A stretch of 41,640 nt of DNA from Porticoccaceae bacterium (GCA_029242085.1 JAQWUP010000023.1:1-41640); one strand, 5' to 3'; counted from the first letter of the stretch, positions 25,708 to 35,575 are shown. The notes: generated by a model from the letters alone, not told the origin. Made by a program: numbers and translations.

Positions 25708-27095
25708 GTGGCCAGCCAAAAATACACCACCGATGTAACAACGGCCACCGCGATGAGATTTAACACAAAGCCTTCACGCACCATCTGCTCCACCGTTATT
25801 TTCCCACTGCCAAACACAATAGCATTAGGTCCGGTCGCCACTGGCAACATAAAGGCACAGCTGGCAGACAGTGCCGCTGGCAACATTAATAACGCCGGAT
25901 CAAAACCTGTACCCAGCGAGGCCGCCGCGAGAATAGGCATCAATAATGTAGTGGTCGCTGTATTGCTGGTGATCTCAGTTAAAAACGTCACTGCCAGAGC
26001 CACTGCGGCAATCAACAGGATAATTGAAAGCCTGGTGACGCCAGACAGGGATTCGCCAATCGCCGCACTGATACCTGTTACAGAAAATGCTTTGGCAATT
26101 GCAATGCCGCCAGCAAATAGGAGCAGAACGCCCCAATGAATGGTCGAGGCCGATTCCCAATCCAGTAACTTACCACCACTGCCATTGGGCAGCACGAACA
26201 TCAGTACTACTGAGGTCAATGCCACTGCCGCATAGTTAGCCGTTGGCACCCCCAGTAGAGCAGTCCAGCCGCCAAAGGGCTCGCGCAAGGTAATCCAGGC
26301 CAGTGCAGTCAGTGTAAAAACTGTCAGAACCCGCACCTCTTCGGTGCGCCAAGCACCCGCCTGAGGAATAGCTAGGGGCGCGGTCTGGTCGATATGGCGC
26401 GTAATCCACAACCCGGCCAGAGGCAATAACAGCAAGACAACCGGCAAGCCCCAGAGCATCCATTGACTAAAGCTCGGCATGGTACCTGTGGCTTCAGCAT
26501 AAACTTTGAGAAAGATGACATTGGGCGGTGAGCCAATAGGTGTACCCAAACCACCAATACTGGCAGCGTAGGCAATTCCGAGAAGTAGTGGTACAGCGAG
26601 TTTGCCCGCGTCTTTATCTGCTGCACTGTCGAGAACAGCATAGGCGACTGGCAGCAACATCAATGTGGTGGCCGTATTGGAAACCCACATACTGAGCACC
26701 GCAGCAGCCACCATAAAACCAAAAACCAGTCGTCGCTGATTATCGCCACCAAATAGATTGACCATATACAGCGCGAGACGGCGATGAGCACCGCTCTTTT
26801 CCATCGCCTTGGACAACATAGCGCCACCCATCAGCAAAATAATAAGCGGGTCACCATAGGCCTGAGCCACCTGCTTGCCATCGAGAATACCCAGCAGTGG
26901 AAAAACACCCAACGGGATCATTGAGGTGGCAGGAATGGGGATAGGCTCAAATATCCACCATAGAGCACATAATGTCGTCAGCCCTGCGGCCAGAGCTGCT
27001 CTGAGTTCCCAGCCAGACCTCAGCATTGCCACACCGACCAGAGCACCTATTAACGGTGCCAGCCACAGTGCTAAACGCCTTAACTTAGGTGTCAT
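25704..27095 (-). CDS. DASS/SLC13-family sodium:anion symporter
   Basis: This is a 463-residue inner-membrane protein with about 11-12 predicted helices. It carries the two SNT signatures typical of divalent anion:sodium symporters, VSNTATTLMLLP near 140 and TSNTATTTLLMPIL near 370. Asn-containing loops such as GTPIGSPPNVIFLKVYAE are also present. The family takes up dicarboxylates, sulfate or related anions; the substrate cannot be read from sequence. A strong ribosome-binding site (GAGGAGG) precedes the ATG. It lies 2 bases after the DUF2007 gene, at the end of the amgK-murU-VanZ-DUF2007 unit. Confidence 0.9.
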   Translation of the reverse strand: MTPKLRRLALWLAPLIGALVGVAMLRSGWELRAALAAGLTTLCALWWIFEPIPIPATSMIPLGVFPLLGILDGKQVAQAYGDPLIILLMGGAMLSKAMEKSGAHRRLALYMVNLFGGDNQRRLVFGFMVAAAVLSMWVSNTATTLMLLPVAYAVLDSAADKDAGKLAVPLLLGIAYAASIGGLGTPIGSPPNVIFLKVYAEATGTMPSFSQWMLWGLPVVLLLLPLAGLWITRHIDQTAPLAIPQAGAWRTEEVRVLTVFTLTALAWITLREPFGGWTALLGVPTANYAAVALTSVVLMFVLPNGSGGKLLDWESASTIHWGVLLLFAGGIAIAKAFSVTGISAAIGESLSGVTRLSIILLIAAVALAVTFLTEITSNTATTTLLMPILAAASLGTGFDPALLMLPAALSASCAFMLPVATGPNAIVFGSGKITVEQMVREGFVLNLIAVAVVTSVVYFWLAT

Positions 27096-27097
27096 CT

Positions 27098-27328
27098 TTA
27101 TTCCTCCTCAAGCTCATAGTCACCGCGCTCATAGGCCTCAATAATCTCTGTAGCTCGGAGCTGATCGGCATCGTTAACAGTGATCGATAGATGTCCCATG
27201 GCGGGTACCTCTCCCAAGCCACCCTGCAGTGCAGTGCCCTGCAAAAATACTTGCAGCCCCGCCTGCTCCATAAGCCCGTGCAGCAATTGCGCCTCAAAAT
27301 AGTCGCTGCCACGGTAAACAGATTTCAT
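27098..27328 (-). CDS. DUF2007 domain protein
   Basis: This is a 76-residue protein beginning MKSVYRGSDYFEAQLLHG, with an AGLQVFLQG strand and an acidic end, matching the small DUF2007 (putative signal-transducing) family. I place the start at the ATG at 27328. It overlaps the VanZ-like stop as ATGA and has AGGAG 6 bases upstream; longer in-frame starts lack support. Related proteins are thought to bind ligands or partners through a ferredoxin-like fold, but no function is established. Its position between a VanZ-like protein and a transporter gives no firm clue. Confidence 0.82.
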   Translation of the reverse strand: MKSVYRGSDYFEAQLLHGLMEQAGLQVFLQGTALQGGLGEVPAMGHLSITVNDADQLRATEIIEAYERGDYELEEE

Positions 27329-27666
27329 TGCCATCTCCTGCGCGCACTGAAGACCAGCCAAATCACCACAACACCCATTGTGTTAGCGAGTAAATCCCAG
27401 GGATCGCCATAACGATAGCTGGTCATTGACTGAGCCAGTTCCATAGATAGCCCAAATATCACGAGTACAACAGCTAATAGCCACAGAGGCACGCGGTGAC
27501 CAAAGGCTTGCACCGCTAAAAAGTACAGGGTGGCATAGACCGTGGCATGGCCAACTTTGTCTTGCATTTCGAACATTTGCTGCCCGGAAACCGGTATCAA
27601 TGACAGGGCAACTGTGCTCAATAGACATAGCCAAAAGATAATTTGGAAGTGGATTTTTTTAATCAT
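27325..27666 (-). CDS. VanZ-like integral membrane protein
   Basis: This 113-residue membrane protein has about four helices and the VanZ-family features DKVGHATVYATLYFLA and a C-terminal YRYGDPWDLLANTMGV block. The wider family includes the teicoplanin-resistance protein VanZ, but most members in Gram-negative bacteria have unknown roles. It lies directly after murU (2-base gap) and overlaps the DUF2007 gene by 4 bases. The operon context suggests an envelope or cell-wall role, which is only an inference. Confidence 0.85.
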   Translation of the reverse strand: MIKKIHFQIIFWLCLLSTVALSLIPVSGQQMFEMQDKVGHATVYATLYFLAVQAFGHRVPLWLLAVVLVIFGLSMELAQSMTSYRYGDPWDLLANTMGVVVIWLVFSARRRWQ

Positions 27667-27668
27667 TA

Positions 27669-28340
27669 TTATTTTGGCTCTGCTTTATTCAAATTGTTGT
27701 CCAGTTGGGTCAGCCTTTCTACAGTGCCTATATCCCACCACTGACCATTATAGACGCTGCCTGTGACTCGGCCCGATAAAATTGCTGGGCGCATAACATC
27801 GCGCAGAGGAAAACAGTCTTGCCTAACATCGGCAAACAGTTGCGGCCGAAATACACTGATCCCGCTAAACGTATACTTGGGCCCGGCACCATAGCTGACC
27901 AGATTATCAGCGACGGCAAAATCGCCACTGGGATTATGTTCTGGATTGGCAACCATCACCAGATGGGCGTCAGCATCCTGATCCAGGCTGATGCTTTGCA
28001 GAGGAAAATCTGTCCACACATCGCCATTGATGAGTAAAAAAGGCTCGCTACCCAGCAGCGGTAATGCATTGGCTATACCACCCCCGGTTTCCAACGGCTG
28101 CGCTTCTCGAGACCAGTCAATGCTGACACCAAAGTCACTGCCATCGCCAAAGTAATCTTCAATTTGCTGTGCCAACCAGCTGGTATTAATCACAAGTTCC
28201 GTTATACCTGCCGCGGCCAGACGCTGCAGATGATATTGCAGCAAGGGTTTGCCGCCGACCTTCAATAGTGGCTTGGGAGTGGTCTCAGTCAGTGGCCGCA
28301 AGCGAGCGCCAAACCCGGCAGCAAGAATCATCGATTTCAT
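27669..28340 (-). CDS. murU: N-acetylmuramate alpha-1-phosphate uridylyltransferase MurU
   Basis: MurU converts MurNAc-1-phosphate and UTP into UDP-MurNAc in the cell-wall recycling route that bypasses MurA, described in Pseudomonas. The 223-residue product is a sugar-phosphate nucleotidyltransferase with the motif LAAGFGARLRPLT (about 7-19) and the conserved PKPLLKVGGKPLLQY. The metal-binding LLINGDVWTDF and GGGIANALPLL are also present. It overlaps amgK by 4 bases. The pairing with AmgK is the main reason to call MurU rather than a generic mannose-1-phosphate guanylyltransferase. Confidence 0.9.
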   Translation of the reverse strand: MKSMILAAGFGARLRPLTETTPKPLLKVGGKPLLQYHLQRLAAAGITELVINTSWLAQQIEDYFGDGSDFGVSIDWSREAQPLETGGGIANALPLLGSEPFLLINGDVWTDFPLQSISLDQDADAHLVMVANPEHNPSGDFAVADNLVSYGAGPKYTFSGISVFRPQLFADVRQDCFPLRDVMRPAILSGRVTGSVYNGQWWDIGTVERLTQLDNNLNKAEPK

Positions 28341-29368
28341 CGCTTGTCACCCGCCGTTTGCCAATCGCTGTACCAGGACTGTGCCGCCAGATGTGGCTCT
28401 ATACGCTGCAAAAACCACTCATAAAATGCCCTGCTTTGCGGATAGTCTCTGGCCGCCTCAAGGCTATAGCGAATCACTAGCGGTAAATCCTGCAGATAAC
28501 TGCTCTTGTCGTCACGCAGGGCGAGGCGCGCAAAGATACCCATCACTTTAATATGGCGCTGCAGGCCCATAAGATCGAACCAGCCTAGAAACTGCTGATC
28601 ATCAATATCGATGCGGGCCTGAGATCTAAAAGACAGCGCCCGCTCGCGCATCTGCTGCGCTGGCCAGCGCACATAACAGTCTTTTAACAGGGACACCAGA
28701 TCATAGGTAATCGGGCCATTGACCGCGTCTTGAAAATCAATCACTCCCAGCCGCTGATCTGCCAGTAACATCAGATTGCGCGAATGGTAATCTCGGTGCA
28801 CCACTACCTGAGGCTGAGCCAATGCGCTCTCAACTAAATCATCGAACAGCCTGTCCAGCAGGGCTATTTCCTGTTGTTGCAACTCTAAACCGAGCAGCTT
28901 ATTGATAAACCACTGACTAAACAACGCCATTTCATCGCGCAGACGCTGAGCATCGTAGCGGGGAAAAACTCGAGGGTCGGGCGCGGTTTTTTGAATCTCT
29001 AGCAATGTCTCCTCGGCCTGCTGATAATAACTGCCCAGCGTTTCCGAATTGAGCACGGGCTGGAGTAAATCACGGCCAAAATCCTCAAGTAAAAAGAACC
29101 CTTGGACAAAATCCACAGCATGCACTTTCGGCGTGGTAATGCCCTGTGCCTGCAGACTCATAGCCACGGAGATATAGGCTGAATTGTTTTCTTTGCCCGG
29201 CGGAGAATCGACCGCAATTAAGCTTGGTTGAGTATTGAGTCGATAATAGCGCCGGAAGCCTGCATCGCTGGCAAGGGCCTCAACTTTTAAGGGTTCTGAC
29301 AATACATTAGCGACTGGAAGAAAGGCCAATATCCAGTCAAAAAATGTTTGTTGTTCTTGGTTTTCCAC
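28337..29368 (-). CDS. amgK: N-acetylmuramate/N-acetylglucosamine anomeric kinase AmgK
   Basis: AmgK phosphorylates MurNAc (and GlcNAc) at the anomeric carbon, giving the substrate of MurU. The 343-residue product is an aminoglycoside-phosphotransferase-like kinase with catalytic motif HRDYHSRN (191-198, D193) and metal-binding DFQD (211-214). It has a nucleotide-binding N-lobe with ASDAGFRRYYRL. It is the first gene of the minus-strand unit and is divergent from lptD, the same order as in Pseudomonas. The 134-base gap between them must hold both promoters. Confidence 0.92.
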   Translation of the reverse strand: MENQEQQTFFDWILAFLPVANVLSEPLKVEALASDAGFRRYYRLNTQPSLIAVDSPPGKENNSAYISVAMSLQAQGITTPKVHAVDFVQGFFLLEDFGRDLLQPVLNSETLGSYYQQAEETLLEIQKTAPDPRVFPRYDAQRLRDEMALFSQWFINKLLGLELQQQEIALLDRLFDDLVESALAQPQVVVHRDYHSRNLMLLADQRLGVIDFQDAVNGPITYDLVSLLKDCYVRWPAQQMRERALSFRSQARIDIDDQQFLGWFDLMGLQRHIKVMGIFARLALRDDKSSYLQDLPLVIRYSLEAARDYPQSRAFYEWFLQRIEPHLAAQSWYSDWQTAGDKR

Positions 29369-29502
29369 TCAGCAACTGCCTATTTAAATGGCCCTGGGGC
29401 AAAAAATAGGTATTCTAGCCTATTTGCTGCAATTCAGGTCTCTACTGGGGGCAGATATCAGGTAAAATGCCGAAAACGTACAATTGGTTGTAGGCCTCAG
29501 AT

Positions 29503-32103
29503 TTGACTCAAACTGTAACAAATTTGCGACAGGATCGAACCGCTCTCCCTGCTCGGCGCCTTTTAGCTGCAATCACAACTCTGATTTGCGCTGGGCTGCC
29601 ACTTTTAGTTGTGGCCGAGGAAGATGCAGAGCAAACATTGTGGAACTGCGGTGGCGGACCAGATGGCAAGTGGCTATGTCGTGAGCATCAATCTCAGAGC
29701 ACTGATATCCCCAAGGGCAGACGCCCCGCGCGCAGTATTAACAACACCGGGCCTGCCAATCCAGAGGAACCTAGAGTCGCTCGAGTGCTAAATCTGGATT
29801 GGGTCAAAGAACAGGATATGACTCCAGAGCAGAAATTATCTCTAGATCCCTACTGCTGTGGTGCCTATATGGAACCCAAGCGTGATTACCCTGATGCCGA
29901 TGTCGACCCCGACCAGGCCTCACTGCGTGTTAATGCCAATACCACTGAGGCGCTGGAGGGCAATATTGCCCAACTCGATGGGGATGTGCAGGTTTCACAG
30001 GGCTTTCGCCAGATACGCAGTGACACTGCGCGAATTAACCAGAACAATCGGCAAGTGACCCTCGAGGGCAATGTTCGCTTTCGTGAGCCGGGGCTCTTGC
30101 TGCTAGGCAACAACGCCAAAATCGATATCGACAGTAAAGAGGTGCAGATTGATGATGCAACCTATGTGTTGCACGAGGCCTCCGTTCGCGGCTCGGCAGA
30201 GAGCCTGTCCCGAAACGAAGATGGCATTATTGTTATCGACGCTGCGTCTTATTCAAGCTGCGAGCCCGGAGATAAAACCTGGCAGCTGATGACCAGCGAA
30301 ATCGCGATTGATCAAAGCTCAGGATTTGCCACAGTCAAGAATGCTCGCCTTGAAGTCAAAGATGTACCCATTTTCTATTTCCCCTACCTCAAATTTCCGG
30401 TTGATAACCGTCGCTCCTCTGGCCTGCTATTTCCAACCATCAGTGTCAACCAAGAAAATGGTATCGACTTCACTCAGCCAGTCTATTGGAATATTGCGCC
30501 CAACTATGACGCGACAATTTCTCCCCGTTATATCCAAGAGCGCGGACTCGGCATCGAAACGGAATTTCGCCATCTCAGCCGCTGGTCGGAGACTGAGTTA
30601 TTCGCCAATTTTCTGGGCAGCGATAAAGGCGGAGACGACGATGAGAAAATTGACCCGCAGACAGGCCTGCATCCCTTTGAAGGTGAAGATCGCCATCTGT
30701 TAAGCCTGCAGCACCGCGGTGGCGCCAATCGACCCTGGTCAACATTTTTAGATTTAAACAAAGTGAGCGATGTCGACTATTTTCGCGATCTGGGTAGCTT
30801 TACTCCGGATGAAAATAGCCTCACTCATCTGCAGCGTCGCGCCTCAGCCGGCTATAAAACCAAGCACTGGAATTATCTTGTCGAAGCACAGGACTATCAG
30901 GTTATAACCAAGGGCCTGACAGATCAGTACTCCGTAGTACCGAGGATCTCTATCGATGGCTACTACAGATTTGATAATAATCTGGTGGTTGAACTAAATA
31001 ATCGCTATTCCATTTTTGATCGCGACGACCCAAACTTTGTCACTGGTAGCCGCAGTCGTATTGACTACGGCATGACCTGGGATAAACGCTGGAGCTGGGG
31101 CTACTTCAAGCCCAAGATAGGGTTTAATCATCTGGCTTACTCTCTCGAGGCCAACAATACCAGCTTGACCAATAAAACGCCCTCAGTAACTGTTCCGGTC
31201 TACTCGATCGACAGCAGTGTCTTCCTCGAACGAGATGTCAACTGGCTGGGCAATCACAAACAGACGTTTGAACCACGACTGTTCTACATCAACGCCAAGT
31301 TTGAAGATCAGTCTGCAATCCCCGATTTCGACACCAGAGAGTTCACCCCCTCCTACGGTCTTCTTTTTAGCGAGAATCGCTTTAACGGTGGCGACCGAAT
31401 CTCCGACGAAGAACGGCTTACGATCGCCTTTACCACGAGGTTTATTGATCAAAATTCTGGCCAGGAGCGTTTTAGAGCCAGCATTGCTCAGTCCGTTTAC
31501 TACCGCGACCGACTGGTGACCCTATCGTCCAATCCAACGGTAGATGAACTCGCAGAGTTGACGCGCAATCAGTCCCCTCTGGCACTTGAGTTGGCTGCCA
31601 GACTGGCCAAAAACTGGCGTTTTACCAGTGACCTTATCTATGACAACCATGATAATGATTTGGAAAAAAGCAGCCTCGGCGTACGCTATAATGATCGCGA
31701 CAATCGCCTATTTAACTTTACCTATAGATATACTCGGCGCGAACCGAGGCTATTTAATGGCATGGATGTAGATCAAGATTTAGAGCAAGTTGATATATCT
31801 GCATTTGTGCCGTTGGCCGGTAATTTTAATGTGGTCGGGCGCTGGAATCATGATTTTACTAACAAGCGGGAACTGGAACTGTTTGCAGGTTTCGAATACA
31901 ACAGTTGCTGCTGGCGTGCCAGTATGGTGGCCCGCCACTGGCTCGATCGGGAAGACGAATTCCTATTCCCGGAAGAGCAACTAAAATCAAGAAACGGTAT
32001 CTTTTTACAAATACAGTTTAAAGGTCTGGCTGGCACTGGCAGTCGGGTAGACACAATGCTTAACAATGGTATTTACGGTTATGAACCTCTGGAAAATTTC
32101 TAA
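29503..32103 (+). CDS. lptD: LPS-assembly protein LptD
   Basis: LptD is the essential outer-membrane beta-barrel that inserts lipopolysaccharide with LptE. The start is a TTG at 29503 (866 residues) or at 29524; no in-frame ATG occurs before residue 105. The signal peptide is near residues 18-38, followed by the periplasmic jellyroll (about 140-260) with repeated NNRQVTLEGNVRF, the SCEPGDKTW motif (C253), and a C-terminal barrel with the vicinal pair C802-C803 in YNSCCWRAS. In E. coli these cysteines form two interdomain disulfides. The N-terminal extension has four cysteines (C49, C59, C118, C119). An in-frame ATG at 29467 is cut off by TAG at 29491. Confidence 0.96.
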   Translation: MTQTVTNLRQDRTALPARRLLAAITTLICAGLPLLVVAEEDAEQTLWNCGGGPDGKWLCREHQSQSTDIPKGRRPARSINNTGPANPEEPRVARVLNLDWVKEQDMTPEQKLSLDPYCCGAYMEPKRDYPDADVDPDQASLRVNANTTEALEGNIAQLDGDVQVSQGFRQIRSDTARINQNNRQVTLEGNVRFREPGLLLLGNNAKIDIDSKEVQIDDATYVLHEASVRGSAESLSRNEDGIIVIDAASYSSCEPGDKTWQLMTSEIAIDQSSGFATVKNARLEVKDVPIFYFPYLKFPVDNRRSSGLLFPTISVNQENGIDFTQPVYWNIAPNYDATISPRYIQERGLGIETEFRHLSRWSETELFANFLGSDKGGDDDEKIDPQTGLHPFEGEDRHLLSLQHRGGANRPWSTFLDLNKVSDVDYFRDLGSFTPDENSLTHLQRRASAGYKTKHWNYLVEAQDYQVITKGLTDQYSVVPRISIDGYYRFDNNLVVELNNRYSIFDRDDPNFVTGSRSRIDYGMTWDKRWSWGYFKPKIGFNHLAYSLEANNTSLTNKTPSVTVPVYSIDSSVFLERDVNWLGNHKQTFEPRLFYINAKFEDQSAIPDFDTREFTPSYGLLFSENRFNGGDRISDEERLTIAFTTRFIDQNSGQERFRASIAQSVYYRDRLVTLSSNPTVDELAELTRNQSPLALELAARLAKNWRFTSDLIYDNHDNDLEKSSLGVRYNDRDNRLFNFTYRYTRREPRLFNGMDVDQDLEQVDISAFVPLAGNFNVVGRWNHDFTNKRELELFAGFEYNSCCWRASMVARHWLDREDEFLFPEEQLKSRNGIFLQIQFKGLAGTGSRVDTMLNNGIYGYEPLENF

Positions 32104-33388
32104 AAAATCTGCGCTTATCTGCGCTAGCGTACTGTTTATTTCAATCGTCGCCTCAGCACAGGTAACCCTGCTGGATAAGGTTATTGCCGTCGTCGATGAT
32201 GACATTGTGCTGCAGAGTGAGCTAGATCAGCGCATGGCAACAATCTATACGCAGATCCAGCAGTCTGGCACCAAAGCCCCCCCTCAGGATATCTTGCTGC
32301 AGCAGGTTTTGGATCGATTAATCTCAGAGCGTCTGCAACTCAATATTGGCTATAACGCAGGCATACGTATTGGCGATGAAGAAATAAATCAAGCCATGGC
32401 CAACATTGCCGCCAGCAATAAACTGACAATGGAGCAGTATGTTGCTCAGATCCATGCTACCGGCAGCACGGTTTCAGAAGTGCGTGAGCAGATCAGCAAT
32501 GAAATAACGATTATGCGCGTGCAGCAGGGTAAAGTGATGCGCCGTATTCGCATCAGCGAGCAAGAGCTGGATAACTTTCTAAACTCTGAAGAGGGGCGTT
32601 TTTTAACCTCTCCAGACGTTAATATTGGCCAAATTTTGCTCTCAGTGGCCTCGGGGACCAGCTTGGAAGATACAGATGCTATTCTGGTCCGCGCCAACGA
32701 ATTGCAAGCTCAGGCTGCAGGCGGCACAGATTTTCGTCAGCTGGCGATCGCTAATTCGGCGGACCAATCGGCACTGCAAGGTGGTGATTTGGGCTGGCGC
32801 AAAATGGCACAGTTGCCCGGTGTGTTTATCGATGCTGTGGAACAGATGGATGTAGGTCAGGTATCCGATCCAATCCGCAGTGGCGCTGGCTATCACCTAC
32901 TCAAACTCTATGAGCGCCGCGGTGGTGGAGAGCAGTTAATTGAACAGCATTTCGCACGACATATTTTAGTCAAACCCAATCAAATTCGCGATCAAGAAAC
33001 CACGGTTGCGCTGCTTAATAAGCTGCGTGATCGCTCGATTGCCGGTGAAGATTTTGCCGCTTTGGCAAAGGAGTTTTCGGAAGATCCAGGCTCGGCTCTC
33101 AAAGGTGGTGAGCTGGGTTGGTCAACGCCGGGAATGTTTGTCCCTGAATTCGAACAGACTATGGGGTCGATCGCACTCAATGAAGTCAGTGCGCCCTTCA
33201 GTTCACAATTTGGCTGGCATATTCTGCAGGTGACCGAACGCCGCGACGAAGATTTCAGCACTAATATTCTGCGCAACCGCGCGCAAAACATGCTGCGCGA
33301 ACGCAAGTATGAAGAAGAATTGCAGGTGTGGTTACAGGAAATTCGCGACGAAGCCTTTATTGAGATTAAAGGATCCGAAAACTCATGA
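32081..33388 (+). CDS. surA: Periplasmic chaperone/peptidyl-prolyl isomerase SurA
   Basis: SurA escorts unfolded outer-membrane proteins, including LptD, to the BAM complex. From the ATG at 32081 the product is 435 residues. This start gives a conventional signal peptide ending in ASA ([11 protein letters not shown]); an ATG at 32066 is also possible and would add five residues. An N-terminal chaperone domain ([20 protein letters not shown]) is followed by two parvulin domains, each with the GDLGW or GELGW motif. The gene begins inside the end of lptD (about 23-base overlap) and overlaps pdxA by 4 bases, the canonical lptD-surA-pdxA order. Confidence 0.95.
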   Translation: MNLWKISKKSALICASVLFISIVASAQVTLLDKVIAVVDDDIVLQSELDQRMATIYTQIQQSGTKAPPQDILLQQVLDRLISERLQLNIGYNAGIRIGDEEINQAMANIAASNKLTMEQYVAQIHATGSTVSEVREQISNEITIMRVQQGKVMRRIRISEQELDNFLNSEEGRFLTSPDVNIGQILLSVASGTSLEDTDAILVRANELQAQAAGGTDFRQLAIANSADQSALQGGDLGWRKMAQLPGVFIDAVEQMDVGQVSDPIRSGAGYHLLKLYERRGGGEQLIEQHFARHILVKPNQIRDQETTVALLNKLRDRSIAGEDFAALAKEFSEDPGSALKGGELGWSTPGMFVPEFEQTMGSIALNEVSAPFSSQFGWHILQVTERRDEDFSTNILRNRAQNMLRERKYEEELQVWLQEIRDEAFIEIKGSENS

Positions 33389-34368
33389 CCTTAAGCCTGG
33401 CACTGACACCGGGAGAACCCTCTGGTGTCGGGCCTGACCTGTTAATTCAACTTGTCCAGCAACCCCAGGACCAAGAACTTGTCGCCTTCGCCGATCCAGA
33501 CCTGCTTGTCCAGCGTGCGGCGCAGCTCGGCCTTCCACTCAGCTTAATCGAACCGCGCCAGCAGCCCCTGGCCGCTGGAGAACTGGCAATAGTGCCCGTA
33601 CCCATGCCTGCGCCCGCTGTGGCCGGGCAGCTCGACCAGCGCAATGCGCGGTATGTACTGGACTGTCTCGACCTTGCGATAGAGGCTTGCCAAACTGACC
33701 GCTGTCAGGCTCTGGTCACTGGCCCGGTGCAAAAATCAGTGATCAATGATGCCGGCATCCCATTTTCTGGACACACCGAATATCTGGCCATGAAAACCAG
33801 TACCGCGAAGGTGGTTATGATGCTGGCAACCGAGGAATTACGCGTGGCATTAGCCACCACGCACCTGCCATTGCGGGAGGTGGCCGAGGCTATTACCGCT
33901 GATTTGCTCACAGAGGTCATTGATATTTTATGCCGTGACCTAAAATATAAGTTCGGCCTGAGCAAGCCAAAAATTTTGGTCTGCGGGCTCAATCCCCATG
34001 CTGGCGAAGGGGGTCATCTAGGCCGTGAAGAGATCGAAATCATCACCCCTGTATTGCAACAGTGGCGCGACCAAGGCTTCAATCTTGTTGGGCCGCTGCC
34101 AGCAGATACCCTATTTACTGCTAAGAACCTCGAGGGCGCGGATGCTGTTCTGGCTATGTATCATGATCAGGGTCTGCCGGTTCTCAAGTACCAGGGCTTT
34201 GGCCGTGCCGCCAATATTACGCTGGGACTGCCCATTGTGCGCACATCGGTAGACCATGGCACAGCGCTCGATCTTGCCGGCTCAGGCACTGCAGATAAAG
34301 GCAGTTTGAAGACAGCGATTGGGGTTGCGACGCAGATGGCCGCTGCCAATGGCGCAGATAAGATATGA
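33385..34368 (+). CDS. pdxA: 4-hydroxythreonine-4-phosphate dehydrogenase PdxA
   Basis: PdxA oxidises 4-hydroxythreonine-4-phosphate in the DXP-dependent route to pyridoxal 5'-phosphate. The 327-residue product has the family opening [12 protein letters not shown], a metal-binding GHTEYLA motif, [14 protein letters not shown] and [12 protein letters not shown]. Metal ligands are the histidines of these motifs. Translation is coupled to surA and rsmA by 4-base overlaps on both sides. Confidence 0.97.
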   Translation: MTLSLALTPGEPSGVGPDLLIQLVQQPQDQELVAFADPDLLVQRAAQLGLPLSLIEPRQQPLAAGELAIVPVPMPAPAVAGQLDQRNARYVLDCLDLAIEACQTDRCQALVTGPVQKSVINDAGIPFSGHTEYLAMKTSTAKVVMMLATEELRVALATTHLPLREVAEAITADLLTEVIDILCRDLKYKFGLSKPKILVCGLNPHAGEGGHLGREEIEIITPVLQQWRDQGFNLVGPLPADTLFTAKNLEGADAVLAMYHDQGLPVLKYQGFGRAANITLGLPIVRTSVDHGTALDLAGSGTADKGSLKTAIGVATQMAAANGADKI

Positions 34369-35177
34369 GTATTAATCATCAGGCGCGCAAACGCTTTGGT
34401 CAGAATTTTCTTGTCGACCAACAGATAATCTCGCAGATCGTTGCAGCGGTCGGTCCCAAGCCAGAGGATAATCTTATTGAGATTGGACCGGGGATGGCCG
34501 CCATTACCGAGTATCTGATTGAACTCTGCCCCTCGATGTCAGTGCTTGAACTGGACAGAGATCTGGTCGAATTCCTAGGCGAGAAGTTTAGCCGGTACCC
34601 CGATTTTACGATTCATAGTGGCGATGCGCTAAAAACTGACTTTGCTGAATTTCATCAGGGCAATGAACTGCGTCTGGTGGGTAATCTGCCCTACAATATT
34701 TCCACGCCTCTGTTGTTTCACCTACTCAATGTGCGACATCTGATTAAAGATATGCATTTTATGCTACAGCGGGAGGTCGTCGATCGCCTCGGCGCGGCAC
34801 CTGGCACCAAGGCCTATGGTCGACTGTCAGTGATGATTCAATACCATTGTCGGGTAATGCCGCTCATTCCCGTACCACCAGAATCTTTTCGCCCCGCGCC
34901 CAGGGTACAGTCGGCAGTGGTGCGCTTAAAGCCACATAAAACCATGCCCTGCGTAGCTGCAGATGAGGGGCTGCTCAGTAAGATTGTGAGCCAGTGCTTT
35001 CAGATGCGACGTAAAACACTGCGCAACTGCCTCAAACCCTATGCTGAGCATCTGACAGCAGCGGCACAGGATATCGATATGGGACGGCGTCCAGAACAGT
35101 TATCGGTCAAGGACTTTGTCTGCCTGAGCAATCATATTAACCAGAGTATTCATGCAAGCGAGACAGTAATAAAATGA
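34365..35177 (+). CDS. rsmA: 16S rRNA dimethyladenosine transferase RsmA (KsgA)
   Basis: RsmA dimethylates A1518 and A1519 at the 3' end of 16S rRNA late in small-subunit assembly. The 270-residue product has [13 protein letters not shown], the SAM-binding [15 protein letters not shown] (motif I) and the catalytic NLPYNIST motif. A C-terminal domain contains [13 protein letters not shown]. The length is normal. It overlaps pdxA by 4 bases upstream and apaG by 4 bases downstream. Confidence 0.97.
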   Translation: MSINHQARKRFGQNFLVDQQIISQIVAAVGPKPEDNLIEIGPGMAAITEYLIELCPSMSVLELDRDLVEFLGEKFSRYPDFTIHSGDALKTDFAEFHQGNELRLVGNLPYNISTPLLFHLLNVRHLIKDMHFMLQREVVDRLGAAPGTKAYGRLSVMIQYHCRVMPLIPVPPESFRPAPRVQSAVVRLKPHKTMPCVAADEGLLSKIVSQCFQMRRKTLRNCLKPYAEHLTAAAQDIDMGRRPEQLSVKDFVCLSNHINQSIHASETVIK

Positions 35178-35575
35178 CTGTGGACAATCTAGACCTTCAA
35201 CAGGAAGTGCAACCGATACGGGTTAGCGTCGTAACCGAATATGTGCAGCAACAGTCTCAGCCCGAGCAGAGCCGTTTTGCTTTTGCCTACCATATAACTA
35301 TCGAAAACAAGGGCACTGAGCCCGCCAAACTACTCGGTCGTCACTGGATAATTATTGATGCTAATCAAGAGCGCAAAGAAGTGCGCGGTATGGGAGTGAT
35401 TGGCGAGCAGCCCACTATCGAGGCTGGCGCCAGTTACAGCTACACCAGCGGCGTAGTGCTCAAGACCCCGATTGGCACCATGGAGGGAAGCTATCAATTA
35501 CTCGATGAAAATGGCGATCCATTCAATGCACCTATCGAGCCATTTTTACTCTCTACTCCCAATGCCGTGCACTAA
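35174..35575 (+). CDS. apaG: Co2+/Mg2+ efflux-associated protein ApaG
   Basis: ApaG is a small beta-sandwich (fibronectin-III-like) protein of 133 residues whose biochemical role is unclear; it was linked genetically to cobalt and magnesium sensitivity. Conserved elements are FAYHITIENKGTEPAKLLGRHW, the glycine-rich VRGMGVIGEQP and the PIGTMEGSYQL strand. It sits between rsmA and apaH in the usual order, and the apaH ATG follows the stop with no gap (TAAATG). Confidence 0.95.
   Translation: MTVDNLDLQQEVQPIRVSVVTEYVQQQSQPEQSRFAFAYHITIENKGTEPAKLLGRHWIIIDANQERKEVRGMGVIGEQPTIEAGASYSYTSGVVLKTPIGTMEGSYQLLDENGDPFNAPIEPFLLSTPNAVH

Noticed and set aside
29424-29468. Sigma-70 promoter for lptD with -10 TAAAAT at 29463
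   Set aside because: No -35 box lies at a suitable distance (TTGCTG is 33 bases away), and the -10 overlaps the mini-ORF ATG. I did not list it as a feature.
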